Source of the DNA: Marinobacter sp. F4218
GTDB taxonomy: Bacteria > Pseudomonadota > Gammaproteobacteria > Pseudomonadales > Oleiphilaceae
Assembly (NCBI RefSeq): GCF_019443085.1
Contig: NZ_JAHZIL010000003.1
Coordinates: 992,001 to 1,056,000 of the forward strand
Length of the DNA: 64,000 bases
Direction of reading: 5' to 3'
Shown one piece after another: positions 47,362-56,474 of the stretch. Each line of letters starts with the position of its first letter. Positions within the stretch are counted from its first letter, which is position 1. A model generated the notes under the pieces. The model made no database searches. It saw only the letters and a program-made list of their open reading frames with translations, and was not told the origin of the DNA. Both the position numbers and the translations under genes were made by a program.

Positions 47362-47394
47362 AGCCGGGAGGGCGTCATGCCCTCCCGGCTTTTT
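47362..47394. terminator. bidirectional terminator between the mini-gene and aceF
   Basis: AGCCGGGAGGGC (47362-47373) pairs perfectly with GCCCTCCCGGCT (47379-47390) around GTCAT. A run of A precedes it and TTTTT follows, so it can end both the mini-gene transcript and the convergent aceEF transcript. Confidence 0.93.
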
Positions 47395-47426
47395 CACTTC
47401 CGGAAAATGCCGGAGCCCATCGCCTG

Positions 47427-49082
47427 TTACAGTAACAGGGACCGGATATCCCCCAGCAACTGGCTCAGCAACGTCGTGAAACGCGCCGCGTCCGCCCCGT
47501 TCACCGCACGGTGATCGTAGGACAGCGACAACGGCAGCATCAACCGGGGCTGGAAGGCCTTGCCATCCCAAACCGGCTTCATGGCCGCCTTGGAAACGCC
47601 CAGGATCGCCACTTCCGGCGTATTTACGATCGGTGTGAACGCGGTGCCACCAATACCACCGAGACTGGTGATTGTGAAACAGGCACCCTGCATTTCCGCA
47701 GGTTTGAGCTGCTTGTCACGGGCTTTTTGAGCCAGATCGGCACTCTCCGCCGCGAGCTCCCAGAGCCCTTTCTTGTCCACATCACGAATTACCGGAACCA
47801 TCAGCCCGTTAGGCGTGTCCACGGCAATGCCAATGTGGATGTACTTCTTGCGGATCACTTCCTTCCTGTCCATGTCCAGGGAGACATTGAACTGTGGCAA
47901 CGCCGCCAGCGCGGTAGCGCAGGCTTTCAGCAGGAAAGGAAGGGGCGTCATCTTCACGCCTTTTTTCTCGCCGGCCGCCTTCTGCGCCTTGCGGAAATCC
48001 TCCATGTCGGTGATATCCGCATCTTCGAACTGGGTAACGTGAGGCACGTTCAGCCAGCTTCGCTGCATGTTGGTGGCTGTCGCCGCCATCATGCGGGACA
48101 TCGCTTCCTTCTCGATATCGCCGAACTGGCTGAAATCAGGCAGCTTCACGCCCGGAATTCCAGAACCGGCGCCTACCGCACCGCCCTGCTGAGCCTGCCG
48201 CAACTGGCTTTTCACGTAGGCCTGAACGTCGTCCTTGAGGATCCGGCTCTTGGGCCCTGAGCCCTTGACGCGGGTCAGATCCGCACCCAGCTCTCGGGCC
48301 AGTTTACGGACGGCCGGGCCGGCGTGAACCTTCGTGCCCGGCGCCGGCGGTTCATAGGTCGCGCCCTGGGGCTGCGGCGCCTCCTCCTGCTTCCTGGGCT
48401 TGTCCTCAGACTTGCCCTGGTCTTTGGACGCTGGCTGCTCCGCCTCTGATTCGACCTCGCCTTCGGACTCTCCTCCCTCATCCTCGACGGTCATCTCAAT
48501 CAGATCATCGCCCTCGGAGAGCTTGTCGCCGTCGGACACCAGGATCTTGCCAACCTTGCCGGCAAAGGGCGAAGGGATCTCCATGGTCGCCTTGTCGGAC
48601 TCGACAGTCACCAGCGGATCGTCGGCATCAATGGAATCACCCTCGGCGACATTGATCTCGATAACCGGCACGTTATCGAACCCGTCGAGCGCCGGAACCT
48701 TGACGGTTTCCTTCCGGGACCCACCGGACTTTTTCGGTGCCGGTTTGCTTTTTTCAGACTCGTCCTCGGACTTGGCCTCAGGCGCTTCCTCGGACTTCTC
48801 GTCGGGCTTGTCTTCGGCCTCTTCGTCCGAGCCCGAGTCACCGCTGTCGGCCTCCATGGTCCCGACGACATCGCCTTCCTTAACCTTGTCGCCAACCTTC
48901 ACCGTAATGCTGGTGATTTTGCCGGCGCCCGGGGACGGCAGTTCGACCGACGCCTTGTCGGACTCTACCGTCAGGATGGGATCCTCTTCCTCAACCGAAT
49001 CCCCCTTGCTGACGATGATCTCGATAACCTCGACCTCGTCCGCACCGCCGAGATCCGGAACCTTGATTTCCTGCTCACTCAT
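47427..49082 (-). CDS. aceF: dihydrolipoyllysine-residue acetyltransferase, pyruvate dehydrogenase E2
   Basis: The 551-residue E2 core of pyruvate dehydrogenase. It has two lipoyl domains (lysines in ESDKASVEL near 43 and ESDKATMEI near 163) joined by acidic Ser/Glu/Pro linkers. A peripheral subunit-binding domain follows (AGPAVRKLARELGADLTRVK, then RILKDDVQ), and then the catalytic domain. The active-site His is in LSYDHRAVNGADAARF, where the usual Asp before Gly-Ala is Asn, a variant also seen in pseudomonads. It follows aceE by 10 bases. Confidence 0.96.
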   Translation of the reverse strand: MSEQEIKVPDLGGADEVEVIEIIVSKGDSVEEEDPILTVESDKASVELPSPGAGKITSITVKVGDKVKEGDVVGTMEADSGDSGSDEEAEDKPDEKSEEAPEAKSEDESEKSKPAPKKSGGSRKETVKVPALDGFDNVPVIEINVAEGDSIDADDPLVTVESDKATMEIPSPFAGKVGKILVSDGDKLSEGDDLIEMTVEDEGGESEGEVESEAEQPASKDQGKSEDKPRKQEEAPQPQGATYEPPAPGTKVHAGPAVRKLARELGADLTRVKGSGPKSRILKDDVQAYVKSQLRQAQQGGAVGAGSGIPGVKLPDFSQFGDIEKEAMSRMMAATATNMQRSWLNVPHVTQFEDADITDMEDFRKAQKAAGEKKGVKMTPLPFLLKACATALAALPQFNVSLDMDRKEVIRKKYIHIGIAVDTPNGLMVPVIRDVDKKGLWELAAESADLAQKARDKQLKPAEMQGACFTITSLGGIGGTAFTPIVNTPEVAILGVSKAAMKPVWDGKAFQPRLMLPLSLSYDHRAVNGADAARFTTLLSQLLGDIRSLLL

Positions 49083-49092
49083 GGCGGTCTCC

Positions 49093-51762
49093 TTAGCTCA
49101 GCACCGGGTTCGTTTTATTGCGATCGATTCCGTACTTCCGCATGGCTTCGAGAACCACGTCATTCTTGACCTCTCCATCCCGTGCCAGAGCGGTCAGTGC
49201 GGTGACCGCCACATGATAGCGGTCCACCTCAAAGTGGCTGCGCAGCTTCTCACGGGTATCACTCCGGCCGAAACCGTCGGTGCCCAGGGTCAGGTAGGTC
49301 TTGGGAATGTAGGCGCGCACCTGCTCGGACAACAGCTTGATGTAGTCGGTGGAGGACACCACCGGCCCCTGCTGCTTCTCCAGGCACTCTGTGATGTAGG
49401 CCTTCTTCGGCGAATCATCCGGGTGCAGTCGATTCCAGCGCTCAACGTGCAGGCCATCACGGGCCAGTTCATTGAAGCTGGTGACGCTCCAGACGTCGCT
49501 GGCAACACCGAAGTCCTCTTGCAGCAGCTCCGCTGCAGCCCGGACCTCGTTCAGAATGGCACCGGAACCCAGCAACTGGACCCGCGGCGTCTTCTTGCGA
49601 CCCTTGGTTTCGATCGAGTCCAGCAGGTACATGCCCTTGATGATACCGTCCTCAACTTTCTTGCCCTTGGGCATCGCCGGCTGCTGGTAGTTTTCGTTTT
49701 CGATGGTCAAGTAGTAGAAGACGTTCTGGTTGTCTTCAAACATTTCCTTGATGCCATGCTGCACCACTATCGCCATCTCATAGCCGTACGCGGGATCGTA
49801 GGCCTTACAACTGGGGATGGTCTGGGCCAGGATATGGCTGTGACCATCCTGGTGCTGCAAGCCCTCACCGTTGAGCGTGGTACGACCGGCTGTGCCGCCG
49901 ATCAGGAAGCCACGCGCCTGGATGTCACCGGAGGCCCAAGCCAGGTCACCGACCCGCTGGAAACCGAACATGGAGTAGAAGATGTAAAACGGCACCAGCG
50001 GGAAATTGTTAGTGCTGTAGGACGTGGCCGCTGCCATCCAGGCCGCCATGGAGCCATCCTCGTTGATCCCCTCCTCGAGGATCTGGCCCTTTTTATCTTC
50101 CTTGTAGTACATGATCTGGTCACGGTCTTCCGGCACATACTTCTGGCCTTCGGAGGTGTAGATCCCCAACTGACGGAACATCCCCTCCATACCAAAGGTT
50201 CGCGCCTCATCGGGCACAATCGGAACGACGCGCTTGCCAATCCGCTTGTCCTTGGTCAGTGCCGTCAACATGCGAACGAAGGCCATCGTGGTCGAAATCT
50301 CACGCTCACCGGAGCCTTCCAGCAGGGCCTTGAAGGTGTCCTGGGGCGGCGTTTCCAGGCGCTGGCAATCCTTGCGACGCTTCGGGTAGAAGCCCCCCAG
50401 TTCCTGCCGGCGCTTTTTCATGTATACCATTTCCGGGCTGTCCGGGGCAGGACGGTAATACGGAACTTCCTCGAGTTCCTCATCCTTCAACGGCACCCCG
50501 AACCGGTCACGGAACGCTTTGAGCTGATCCAGATCCAGTTTCTTCAGGGAGTGCGCAGTGTTCTGGGCCTCACCGGCGGTACCGAAACCGTACCCCTTGA
50601 TGGTATGGGCCAGGATAACGGTCGGCCGGTTACCGTGATCGTGCACGGCCTTGTGATAGGCCGCGTAGATCTTGTACGGGTCGTGCCCGCCGCGGTTGAG
50701 TTTGTTGATGTCTTCGTCCGACAGATTCTCCACCAGCTTGGACAGCTCAGGGTACTTGCCGAAGAAGTTCTTGCGGGTATACGCCGGGCCGTTGCTCTTG
50801 AAGTTCTGCAGATCGCCGTCGACGGCTTCGTCCATCACGCGCTGCATCAGTCCGTCTTTGTCTTTCTCGAACAGCGGATCCCACATCCGGCCCCAGACAA
50901 CCTTGAGCACGTTCCAACCGGCACCCCGGAAGATACCCTCCAACTCCTGGATAATCTTGCCATTGCCCCGTACCGGGCCGTCCAGCCGCTGCAGATTGCA
51001 GTTAACAACAAAGATCAGGTTGCTCAGGTTTTCCCGGCCCGCCATGGAAATGGAGCCCAGGGTTTCCGGCTCATCGCATTCACCATCACCGACAAAGCAC
51101 CACACCTTGCGCTCGCCCATGTCAATCAGCTCGCGGCTGTGCAGGTACTTCATGACGTGGGCCTGGTAAATGGCCTGAATGGGGCCGAGGCCCATGGAAA
51201 CGGTCGGGAACTGCCAGTAGTCCGGCATCAGCCACGGATGCGGGTACGAGGAAAGGCCTGTGCCGTCCACCTCTTCCCGGTATTTATCCAGCTGCTCCTC
51301 TTCAAACCGGCCCTCCAGATAGGACCGGGCGTAGATGCCGGGGGAAGAGTGGCCCTGGAAATAGACCAGATCCGATTCCCGCTTTTCGTCACCGCCGTGG
51401 AAGAAATAGTTGAAGCCGACGTCGTAGAGCGTGGCCGCAGAGGAGAAGGAGGAGACGTGCCCGCCCAGTTCGCCAGGACGCTGATTGGCTCGAAGCACCA
51501 TCGCCATGGCATTCCAGCGAATGAGCGACCGGATACGACGCTCCATAAACAGGTCGCCCGGCATCCTCGCTTCCTGAGTCACCGGAATGCTGTTACGGAA
51601 CGGCGTGGTAATGGAGTAAGGCAGCTCGGTGCCATCTCGGCTTGCCCGCTCGGACAGCCTCTCGAGAATATACTTGGCCCGGTCAACGCCTTCCTGCTCG
51701 ATCAGAGACTCGAGCGCGTCCAGCCATTCACTGGTTTCAATGGGATCATCGTCCTGGTACAT
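49093..51762 (-). CDS. aceE: pyruvate dehydrogenase E1 component, homodimeric type
   Basis: An 889-residue thiamine-diphosphate enzyme that decarboxylates pyruvate and acetylates lipoyl-AceF. The cofactor motif is VGDGECDEPETLGSIS ... VVNCN. Other family blocks are GHSSPGIYARSYLEGR near the N-terminus, DEARTFGMEGMF, and SYDPAYGYEMA-like sequence (CKAYDPAYGYEMA). The ATG at 51762 (MYQDDDP) follows a GGGGAGGG site; a TTG one codon earlier is unlikely. It heads the aceEF operon; no lpd or pdhR is adjacent. Confidence 0.97.
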   Translation of the reverse strand: MYQDDDPIETSEWLDALESLIEQEGVDRAKYILERLSERASRDGTELPYSITTPFRNSIPVTQEARMPGDLFMERRIRSLIRWNAMAMVLRANQRPGELGGHVSSFSSAATLYDVGFNYFFHGGDEKRESDLVYFQGHSSPGIYARSYLEGRFEEEQLDKYREEVDGTGLSSYPHPWLMPDYWQFPTVSMGLGPIQAIYQAHVMKYLHSRELIDMGERKVWCFVGDGECDEPETLGSISMAGRENLSNLIFVVNCNLQRLDGPVRGNGKIIQELEGIFRGAGWNVLKVVWGRMWDPLFEKDKDGLMQRVMDEAVDGDLQNFKSNGPAYTRKNFFGKYPELSKLVENLSDEDINKLNRGGHDPYKIYAAYHKAVHDHGNRPTVILAHTIKGYGFGTAGEAQNTAHSLKKLDLDQLKAFRDRFGVPLKDEELEEVPYYRPAPDSPEMVYMKKRRQELGGFYPKRRKDCQRLETPPQDTFKALLEGSGEREISTTMAFVRMLTALTKDKRIGKRVVPIVPDEARTFGMEGMFRQLGIYTSEGQKYVPEDRDQIMYYKEDKKGQILEEGINEDGSMAAWMAAATSYSTNNFPLVPFYIFYSMFGFQRVGDLAWASGDIQARGFLIGGTAGRTTLNGEGLQHQDGHSHILAQTIPSCKAYDPAYGYEMAIVVQHGIKEMFEDNQNVFYYLTIENENYQQPAMPKGKKVEDGIIKGMYLLDSIETKGRKKTPRVQLLGSGAILNEVRAAAELLQEDFGVASDVWSVTSFNELARDGLHVERWNRLHPDDSPKKAYITECLEKQQGPVVSSTDYIKLLSEQVRAYIPKTYLTLGTDGFGRSDTREKLRSHFEVDRYHVAVTALTALARDGEVKNDVVLEAMRKYGIDRNKTNPVLS

Positions 51763-52432
51763 CAAACCCTCCCCTTGGCATCAAAGAGTGCAGCGCGGGC
51801 CACGATCAGCAGCCAGGCGCGTGCGGTGTCGATTAGCTGCGATAGATTGCAGAGTATTGTTATGGGTGTATCCGCGTGACAGTGGCGCCGCAAGACAGCG
51901 CGCAGAACCTCCATCAAGCATAGAACAGCTTTCCCACTTTTCCTGTCCGATTCACGCCCGATCACCCTGTAAGTTAACGGCTTTTGGCCCTGGGCACCCG
52001 GTCTCGTCCGGAACTGAGGGATCCCCGCCTTTACGTAGTATTTTTACTACATTATCGTTAGCACGCTCAACTGAACAGGCATTCCAATCCCTTGAAATGA
52101 AATAACTTGCGATTACTTACGGAATAATGACTGTATTTAGACCATCAAACAACCATATTCAGACCAAGGTCGTAGTATTCCTACCAAAGAGCATTTAGTT
52201 CACACACTAAAAATTGCTCACCCGCACCTATCACGACTTTTAGCGATATTTAGCCGATTTTCTGCACTTTTTCGCTTACAAGATGCCGATAACCCTCGAG
52301 TCGCACACGGTTTTTTAATTAGACCTGAAAAGAAAGACCAACTTATGTATACTCCCCTGCCCGTTTTTTAACCAGCGGAGTGATGGTAATCCCACGCTCC
52401 TGTCTATTGGCACTCAACTCAGAGGGCGATCT
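51763..52432. other. 670-bp AT-rich intergenic region between divergent aceE and kamA-like genes
   Basis: No gene is supported here. The part near aceE contains its Shine-Dalgarno and presumably promoter. From about 52040 the sequence turns markedly AT-rich, with repeated TTTAG-type words. A TATACT (52348-52353) about 80 bases before the radical SAM gene could be its -10 element, but no good -35 stands 17 bases upstream (CTGAAA). I found no PdhR-type palindrome. Confidence 0.6.
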
Positions 52433-53797
52433 ATGAATTCCATCGTCACCTTTCCGAATCGGATTCCCACAACCGAATTCGAAGAACGGCGCTTCAAGGT
52501 CTACACCGACCGACAGCTCGACAAGATCGAGATCATCCAGAACCTCCCCGAAGAAACCCTGTTCGAAATGAAGGTCGTGGCCAGCGTGCTGCCCTTCCGG
52601 GTAAATGAGTACGTGATCAACGAGCTGATCAACTGGGACAAGGTTCCCAACGACCCGATTTACCAACTGGTCTTTCCGCAGAAAGGCATGCTGAAAGACG
52701 AGCATTACGAGCGAATGGCCGAGATGCACCGGAGCGGTGCCGACAAGAAGGACATCCAGGCGGTGGCCAAGGAAATCCGCGACGAACTGAACCCGCATCC
52801 GGCCGGGCAGATGGAAATGAACATGCCGGAGCTTGATGGCGAAGTACTGGACGGCGTTCAGCACAAGTACCGGGAAACCGTCCTGTTCTTCCCGGCCCAG
52901 GGCCAGACTTGCCACTCCTACTGCACCTTCTGCTTCCGCTGGGCGCAGTTCGTCGGCGATAAAGACCTGAAGATGGCCAGCACCGAAGCCGAAAAGCTGC
53001 ACGGCTACCTGCAGGAACACACCGAAGTGACGGATCTGCTGGTCACCGGTGGCGATCCGATGGTGATGAAGACCAAGAACCTGGTCCAGTACCTCGAACC
53101 CCTGCTTGAACCGGAATTCGACCACATCCAGACCATCCGCATCGGCACCAAGGCGCTGACCTTCTGGCCCTATCGCTTCGTGACCGACAAGGATGCAGAC
53201 GAGCTGATCGATCTGTTTGCCAAACTCGTGGATGCGGGCAAGCACGTCGCCATCATGGCCCATTACAACCACTGGCAGGAAATCACCACCGACATTGCCG
53301 AAGAGGCGATACGCCGCATTCGCGCGACCGGTGCTGAAATCCGTGCCCAGGGCCCGCTGATCAAGCACGTCAATGACGATGCCGAGGCATGGGCCAAGCT
53401 GTGGAAGAAGGAAGTCCAGCTCGGCATCATTCCCTACTACATGTTTGTGGAGCGGGATACCGGCGCCAAGAACTACTTCGAAGTGCCTCTGGCCGAGGCG
53501 TTCCAGATCTACCGCGAGGCCATGAAGAGCGTCAGCGGTCTGGCACGCACCGCCCGCGGGCCGTCCATGAGCGCAGGCCCGGGCAAGGTTGAGATCCAGG
53601 GCATCGCGGAAATCGCCGGCGAGAAGGTCTTCGTCCTGCGCTTCCTTCAGGGCCGAAACCCCGACTGGGTGCAACGCCCGTTCTTCGCCAAGTACAGCGA
53701 AACCGCCACCTGGCTGCACGAGCTGGAGCCGGCGTTCGGGGAAGAGAAGTTTTTCTTTGAGGAAGAGTATGAGGAGATGAAGAAAGGGAACGGCTAA
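52433..53797 (+). CDS. KamA-family radical SAM aminomutase-like protein
   Basis: A 454-residue radical SAM enzyme of the lysine 2,3-aminomutase family. The cluster motif C-x3-C-x2-C is CHSYCTFCFRW (about 157-167). VTGGDPMVM follows as the SAM-binding GGD segment, and SAGPGKVEIQG corresponds to the PLP-lysine region. An N-terminal ~100-residue helical extension and an acidic C-terminus (FFEEEYEEMKK) differ from the short EpmB type that modifies elongation factor P. It may make beta-amino acids, which halophiles use as compatible solutes, but substrate residues cannot be assigned confidently. It stands alone, with a long leader before and a terminator after. Confidence 0.85.
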   Translation: MNSIVTFPNRIPTTEFEERRFKVYTDRQLDKIEIIQNLPEETLFEMKVVASVLPFRVNEYVINELINWDKVPNDPIYQLVFPQKGMLKDEHYERMAEMHRSGADKKDIQAVAKEIRDELNPHPAGQMEMNMPELDGEVLDGVQHKYRETVLFFPAQGQTCHSYCTFCFRWAQFVGDKDLKMASTEAEKLHGYLQEHTEVTDLLVTGGDPMVMKTKNLVQYLEPLLEPEFDHIQTIRIGTKALTFWPYRFVTDKDADELIDLFAKLVDAGKHVAIMAHYNHWQEITTDIAEEAIRRIRATGAEIRAQGPLIKHVNDDAEAWAKLWKKEVQLGIIPYYMFVERDTGAKNYFEVPLAEAFQIYREAMKSVSGLARTARGPSMSAGPGKVEIQGIAEIAGEKVFVLRFLQGRNPDWVQRPFFAKYSETATWLHELEPAFGEEKFFFEEEYEEMKKGNG

Positions 53798-53820
53798 CCC
53801 TGCCCCGTCTTAACCTGAAA

Positions 53821-53844
53821 AGCCGGGCGAAGCCCGGCTTTTTT
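53821..53844 (+). terminator. Rho-independent terminator of the radical SAM gene
   Basis: AGCCGGGC (53821-53828) and GCCCGGCT (53832-53839) form an 8-bp stem with a 3-base loop, followed by TTTTTT, 24 bases after the stop. Confidence 0.93.
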
Positions 53845-53888
53845 AGTAACTGCGAAATCTGGACACGAAGCCTGTTCGGTTACCGAAT

Positions 53889-54485
53889 TCAAGGTTGCTC
53901 GTGTTTGGGCTGATAATCGCTCATTTCGAGCCTTGGCCTTTCCGGGTCGGCTTCAGCAAGGGGCGCGCACTCTTCGACAGTCTCGAGGCAGCGCGTCGTA
54001 AGCCTTTGGTACTCCTCGGTCCCTTTCCGCTTCCAGGCAATCTCTTTGTCACTCAGGGTCCGCAGCACCTTGGCTGGAGAGCCCACAATCAGGGAACCGG
54101 GATCGCATGAAAATCCAGCCTTCACAAAAGCACACGCACCGACGATGGATCGGGGTGCAATAACCGCCTCATCCATCACCACAGCATTCATCCCTACCAT
54201 GGCATCCTCGCCAACCGTGCATCCGTGAAGGATGGCGCCATGCCCCACATGACCGTTTACCTCGACAACCACATCCTTGCCGGGAAAGGCATGAGTTACG
54301 CAAGTATCCTGAATGTTCGCTCCTTCCTTTAAGACGATACGCCCAAAATCACCCCGTAGAGAGGCGGCCGGACCCACATAGCAGTTCGGGCCCACCCAGA
54401 CATCGCCAATAAGAATCGCTGTCGGGTGGACGTAAGCGGACGGATGAACAACAGGCTTTACACCTTCTATACTGAAACTGGGCAT
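53889..54485 (-). CDS. paaY: gamma-carbonic-anhydrase-like hexapeptide protein, PaaY
   Basis: A 198-residue left-handed beta-helix protein with hexapeptide repeats ([40 protein letters not shown]). It has the His metal ligands typical of gamma-class carbonic anhydrases. The PaaY subgroup acts as a thioesterase removing stalled CoA thioesters in phenylacetate breakdown, and the location beside paaFGHIJK supports that name. It is divergent from paaF across a 376-bp region. The C-terminal 30 residues are polar and probably extend from the core. Confidence 0.9.
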   Translation of the reverse strand: MPSFSIEGVKPVVHPSAYVHPTAILIGDVWVGPNCYVGPAASLRGDFGRIVLKEGANIQDTCVTHAFPGKDVVVEVNGHVGHGAILHGCTVGEDAMVGMNAVVMDEAVIAPRSIVGACAFVKAGFSCDPGSLIVGSPAKVLRTLSDKEIAWKRKGTEEYQRLTTRCLETVEECAPLAEADPERPRLEMSDYQPKHEQP

Positions 54486-54861
54486 TTCCCCTCCCTCTTT
54501 CTGGCTGTGGCGAGCAAATCAATCACAATTCCTGATTCACTTTCTGGATAACTTTATAGTTTTTCGCGGCATTTTTCACAGAACCAGGATTCATGAAGCC
54601 GCTTTTAGTTAGGTCAATTCGCCCTTAAACCTGGCTCAAAACGTATTTTTCATCGATTTATCAGACACTAACAAAACCACGCAGCCCTCCTTCCAATGTG
54701 ATACAAAAGTTAGACCCATGCATTCTTGACGAGTATCAATTAAAAGATATACTTATTTTCCCAATCGGCCACTTCGTCAATCGAACATCGCCTGGTGGCA
54801 ACTCTGATTCCGAGTAGCTCAGATCTGCTGCCAACAAAAACAAAGCCACACCGGATTGCTT
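54486..54861. other. divergent regulatory region paaY/paaF
   Basis: This 376-bp AT-rich stretch contains no gene. It holds the paaF promoter described separately and an isolated TGATACA (54699-54705), the near-complement of the AGTATCA words found in both paa promoters. A clear paaY promoter was not identified. Confidence 0.6.
54726..54753 (+). promoter_or_regulatory. promoter of paaFGHIJK with possible operator
   Basis: TTGACG (54726-54731) and TATACT (54748-54753) are 16 bases apart, a good sigma-70 match. The spacer begins with AGTATCA (54732-54738). AGTAT (54732-54736) and ATACT (54749-54753) form an inverted repeat, so a repressor there would block the polymerase. Confidence 0.6.
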
Positions 54862-55635
54862 ATGCCAAACAACCTGCTCGTCGACGGACCCGCGGACGGG
54901 GTTCGCGTCTTCACCCTGAATCGTCCCGATGCGCTCAATGCCCTCAATACTGAACTTCTGGGCAACTTGTCCAGGGCGCTGGATGACGCCGAGGCCGACC
55001 CTGACACTCGGGCCGTGGTGATTACCGGAAGCCAAAAGGCATTCGCGGCCGGCGCCGATATCAATGAAATGGCCGCACGAGACCTCGTCGGCATCCTGGA
55101 AGATCCCAGAGTCGCGCACTGGCAGCGCATAGACCGCTTCTCCAAACCGATCATCGCGGCCGTCAATGGCTTTGCGCTTGGCGGGGGCTGCGAATTGGCC
55201 ATGCATGCCGACATTCTCATTGCCGGCGAAAATGCCCGCTTCGGCCAGCCGGAAATCAATCTCGGCATTATGCCGGGTGCGGGTGGCACCCAGCGGCTTG
55301 TGCGCAAAGTAGGCGAATCCCTGGCCATGCACATGGCACTTACCGGCGAGCCCATCAGCGCAACTCGTGCCCTTCAGGCCGGCCTGGTCAGTGAAATCTG
55401 CCAACCCGAACTAACCTTGGAGAGGGCCGTCCAGATCGGACAGTCCATTGCCCGGAAAGCCCCCATTGCCGTTCGCCTCACCAAGGAATCTGTGCGCAAG
55501 GCCAATGATATGAATCTTGCCGAAGGCCTGCGTTTTGAACGCCATGCCTTCACGGTACTCGCTGGCACGGAAGACCGGCAGGAGGGCCTCGACGCCTTCC
55601 GGGAAAAACGTAAACCCCGCTTTACGGGCCGCTAA
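54862..55635 (+). CDS. paaF: enoyl-CoA hydratase of phenylacetate degradation
   Basis: A 257-residue crotonase, likely 2,3-dehydroadipyl-CoA hydratase. It has the oxyanion loop AFAAGADINEMA and AAVNGFALGGGCELAMHADI, with the two catalytic Glu residues in the GGGCELA segment and FGQPEINLGIMPGAGGTQRL. The ATG at 54862 is preferred over a TTG six bases upstream, although the ribosome site is weak. It is the first gene of paaFGHIJK, 47 bases before paaG. Confidence 0.92.
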   Translation: MPNNLLVDGPADGVRVFTLNRPDALNALNTELLGNLSRALDDAEADPDTRAVVITGSQKAFAAGADINEMAARDLVGILEDPRVAHWQRIDRFSKPIIAAVNGFALGGGCELAMHADILIAGENARFGQPEINLGIMPGAGGTQRLVRKVGESLAMHMALTGEPISATRALQAGLVSEICQPELTLERAVQIGQSIARKAPIAVRLTKESVRKANDMNLAEGLRFERHAFTVLAGTEDRQEGLDAFREKRKPRFTGR

Positions 55636-55682
55636 ACCGTGCCCCCGAAAGTCACCCTTTACTATATTGATAGGACAACGCC

Positions 55683-56474
55683 ATGACTCAGCCGAGCATT
55701 CTTCTCGAAATCGATCAGGGTGTGGCCCTGCTTACCCTCAACCGCCCCGACAACCTGAACAGCTTTAACGTCGAGATGCACGAGCAGATGCGGGACGCTG
55801 TCAGCAAGGTACGCAAGGACAGCTCAGTTCGCGTACTGGTGATTACTGGCGCCGGCCGCGGTTTCTGTGCCGGTCAGGATCTGTCTGATCGGAGTGTTGC
55901 CCCGGGCCAGGAAGCTCCCGACCTCGGCGAGTCCCTCGAAAAATATTACAACCCGCTCCTGCGCAGCCTGAGAGACTTGCCCATGCCGGTCCTGTGCGCG
56001 GTAAATGGCGTTGCTGCCGGCGCCGGCGCGAACATTGCGCTCGCCTGTGACATAACGCTCGCGTCGCGCTCCGCCAGTTTCGTACAGGCATTCTGCAAGC
56101 TCGGCCTGGTCCCCGATTCGGGCGGCACCTGGACCTTACCCCGGGTCGCTGGCATGGCACGAGCCAAGGGCATGGCCCTGCTGGGCGACAAGATCGGCGC
56201 CGAACAGGCCGAGAGCTGGGGCATGATCTGGCGCTGTGTTGATAACGAGGCGCTGATGGAAGAGACCATGAAACTGGCAAGGCACTTTGCCACCCAGCCC
56301 ACCAAGGGTCTGGCCCTGATCAAGCGCGCTCTGCACGCCAGTGCCAGCAACACGTTTGAAGAGCAGCTCAACCTTGAGCGAGATCTCCAGCGAATGGCTG
56401 GCCGGTCCGAGGATTACCGTGAAGGCGTTGCCGCCTTCATGGAGAAACGCACGCCGACCTTCAAGGGGAAGTAA
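55683..56474 (+). CDS. paaG: 2-(1,2-epoxy-1,2-dihydrophenyl)acetyl-CoA isomerase
   Basis: A 263-residue crotonase-fold isomerase that opens the aromatic epoxide to the oxepin. It has GRGFCAGQDLSDRSVAPG, CAVNGVAAGAGANIALACDI and GLVPDSGGTWTLPRV. The Asp in LVPDSGG, in place of the hydratase Glu, is the PaaG signature. It is directly followed by paaH with no gap. Confidence 0.95.
   Translation: MTQPSILLEIDQGVALLTLNRPDNLNSFNVEMHEQMRDAVSKVRKDSSVRVLVITGAGRGFCAGQDLSDRSVAPGQEAPDLGESLEKYYNPLLRSLRDLPMPVLCAVNGVAAGAGANIALACDITLASRSASFVQAFCKLGLVPDSGGTWTLPRVAGMARAKGMALLGDKIGAEQAESWGMIWRCVDNEALMEETMKLARHFATQPTKGLALIKRALHASASNTFEEQLNLERDLQRMAGRSEDYREGVAAFMEKRTPTFKGK

Noticed and set aside
48400..51879. 1159-codon open frame antisense to aceE and aceF
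   Set aside because: It mirrors two strongly recognisable genes, its translation has no domain, and codon bias of the minus-strand genes explains the absence of stops.
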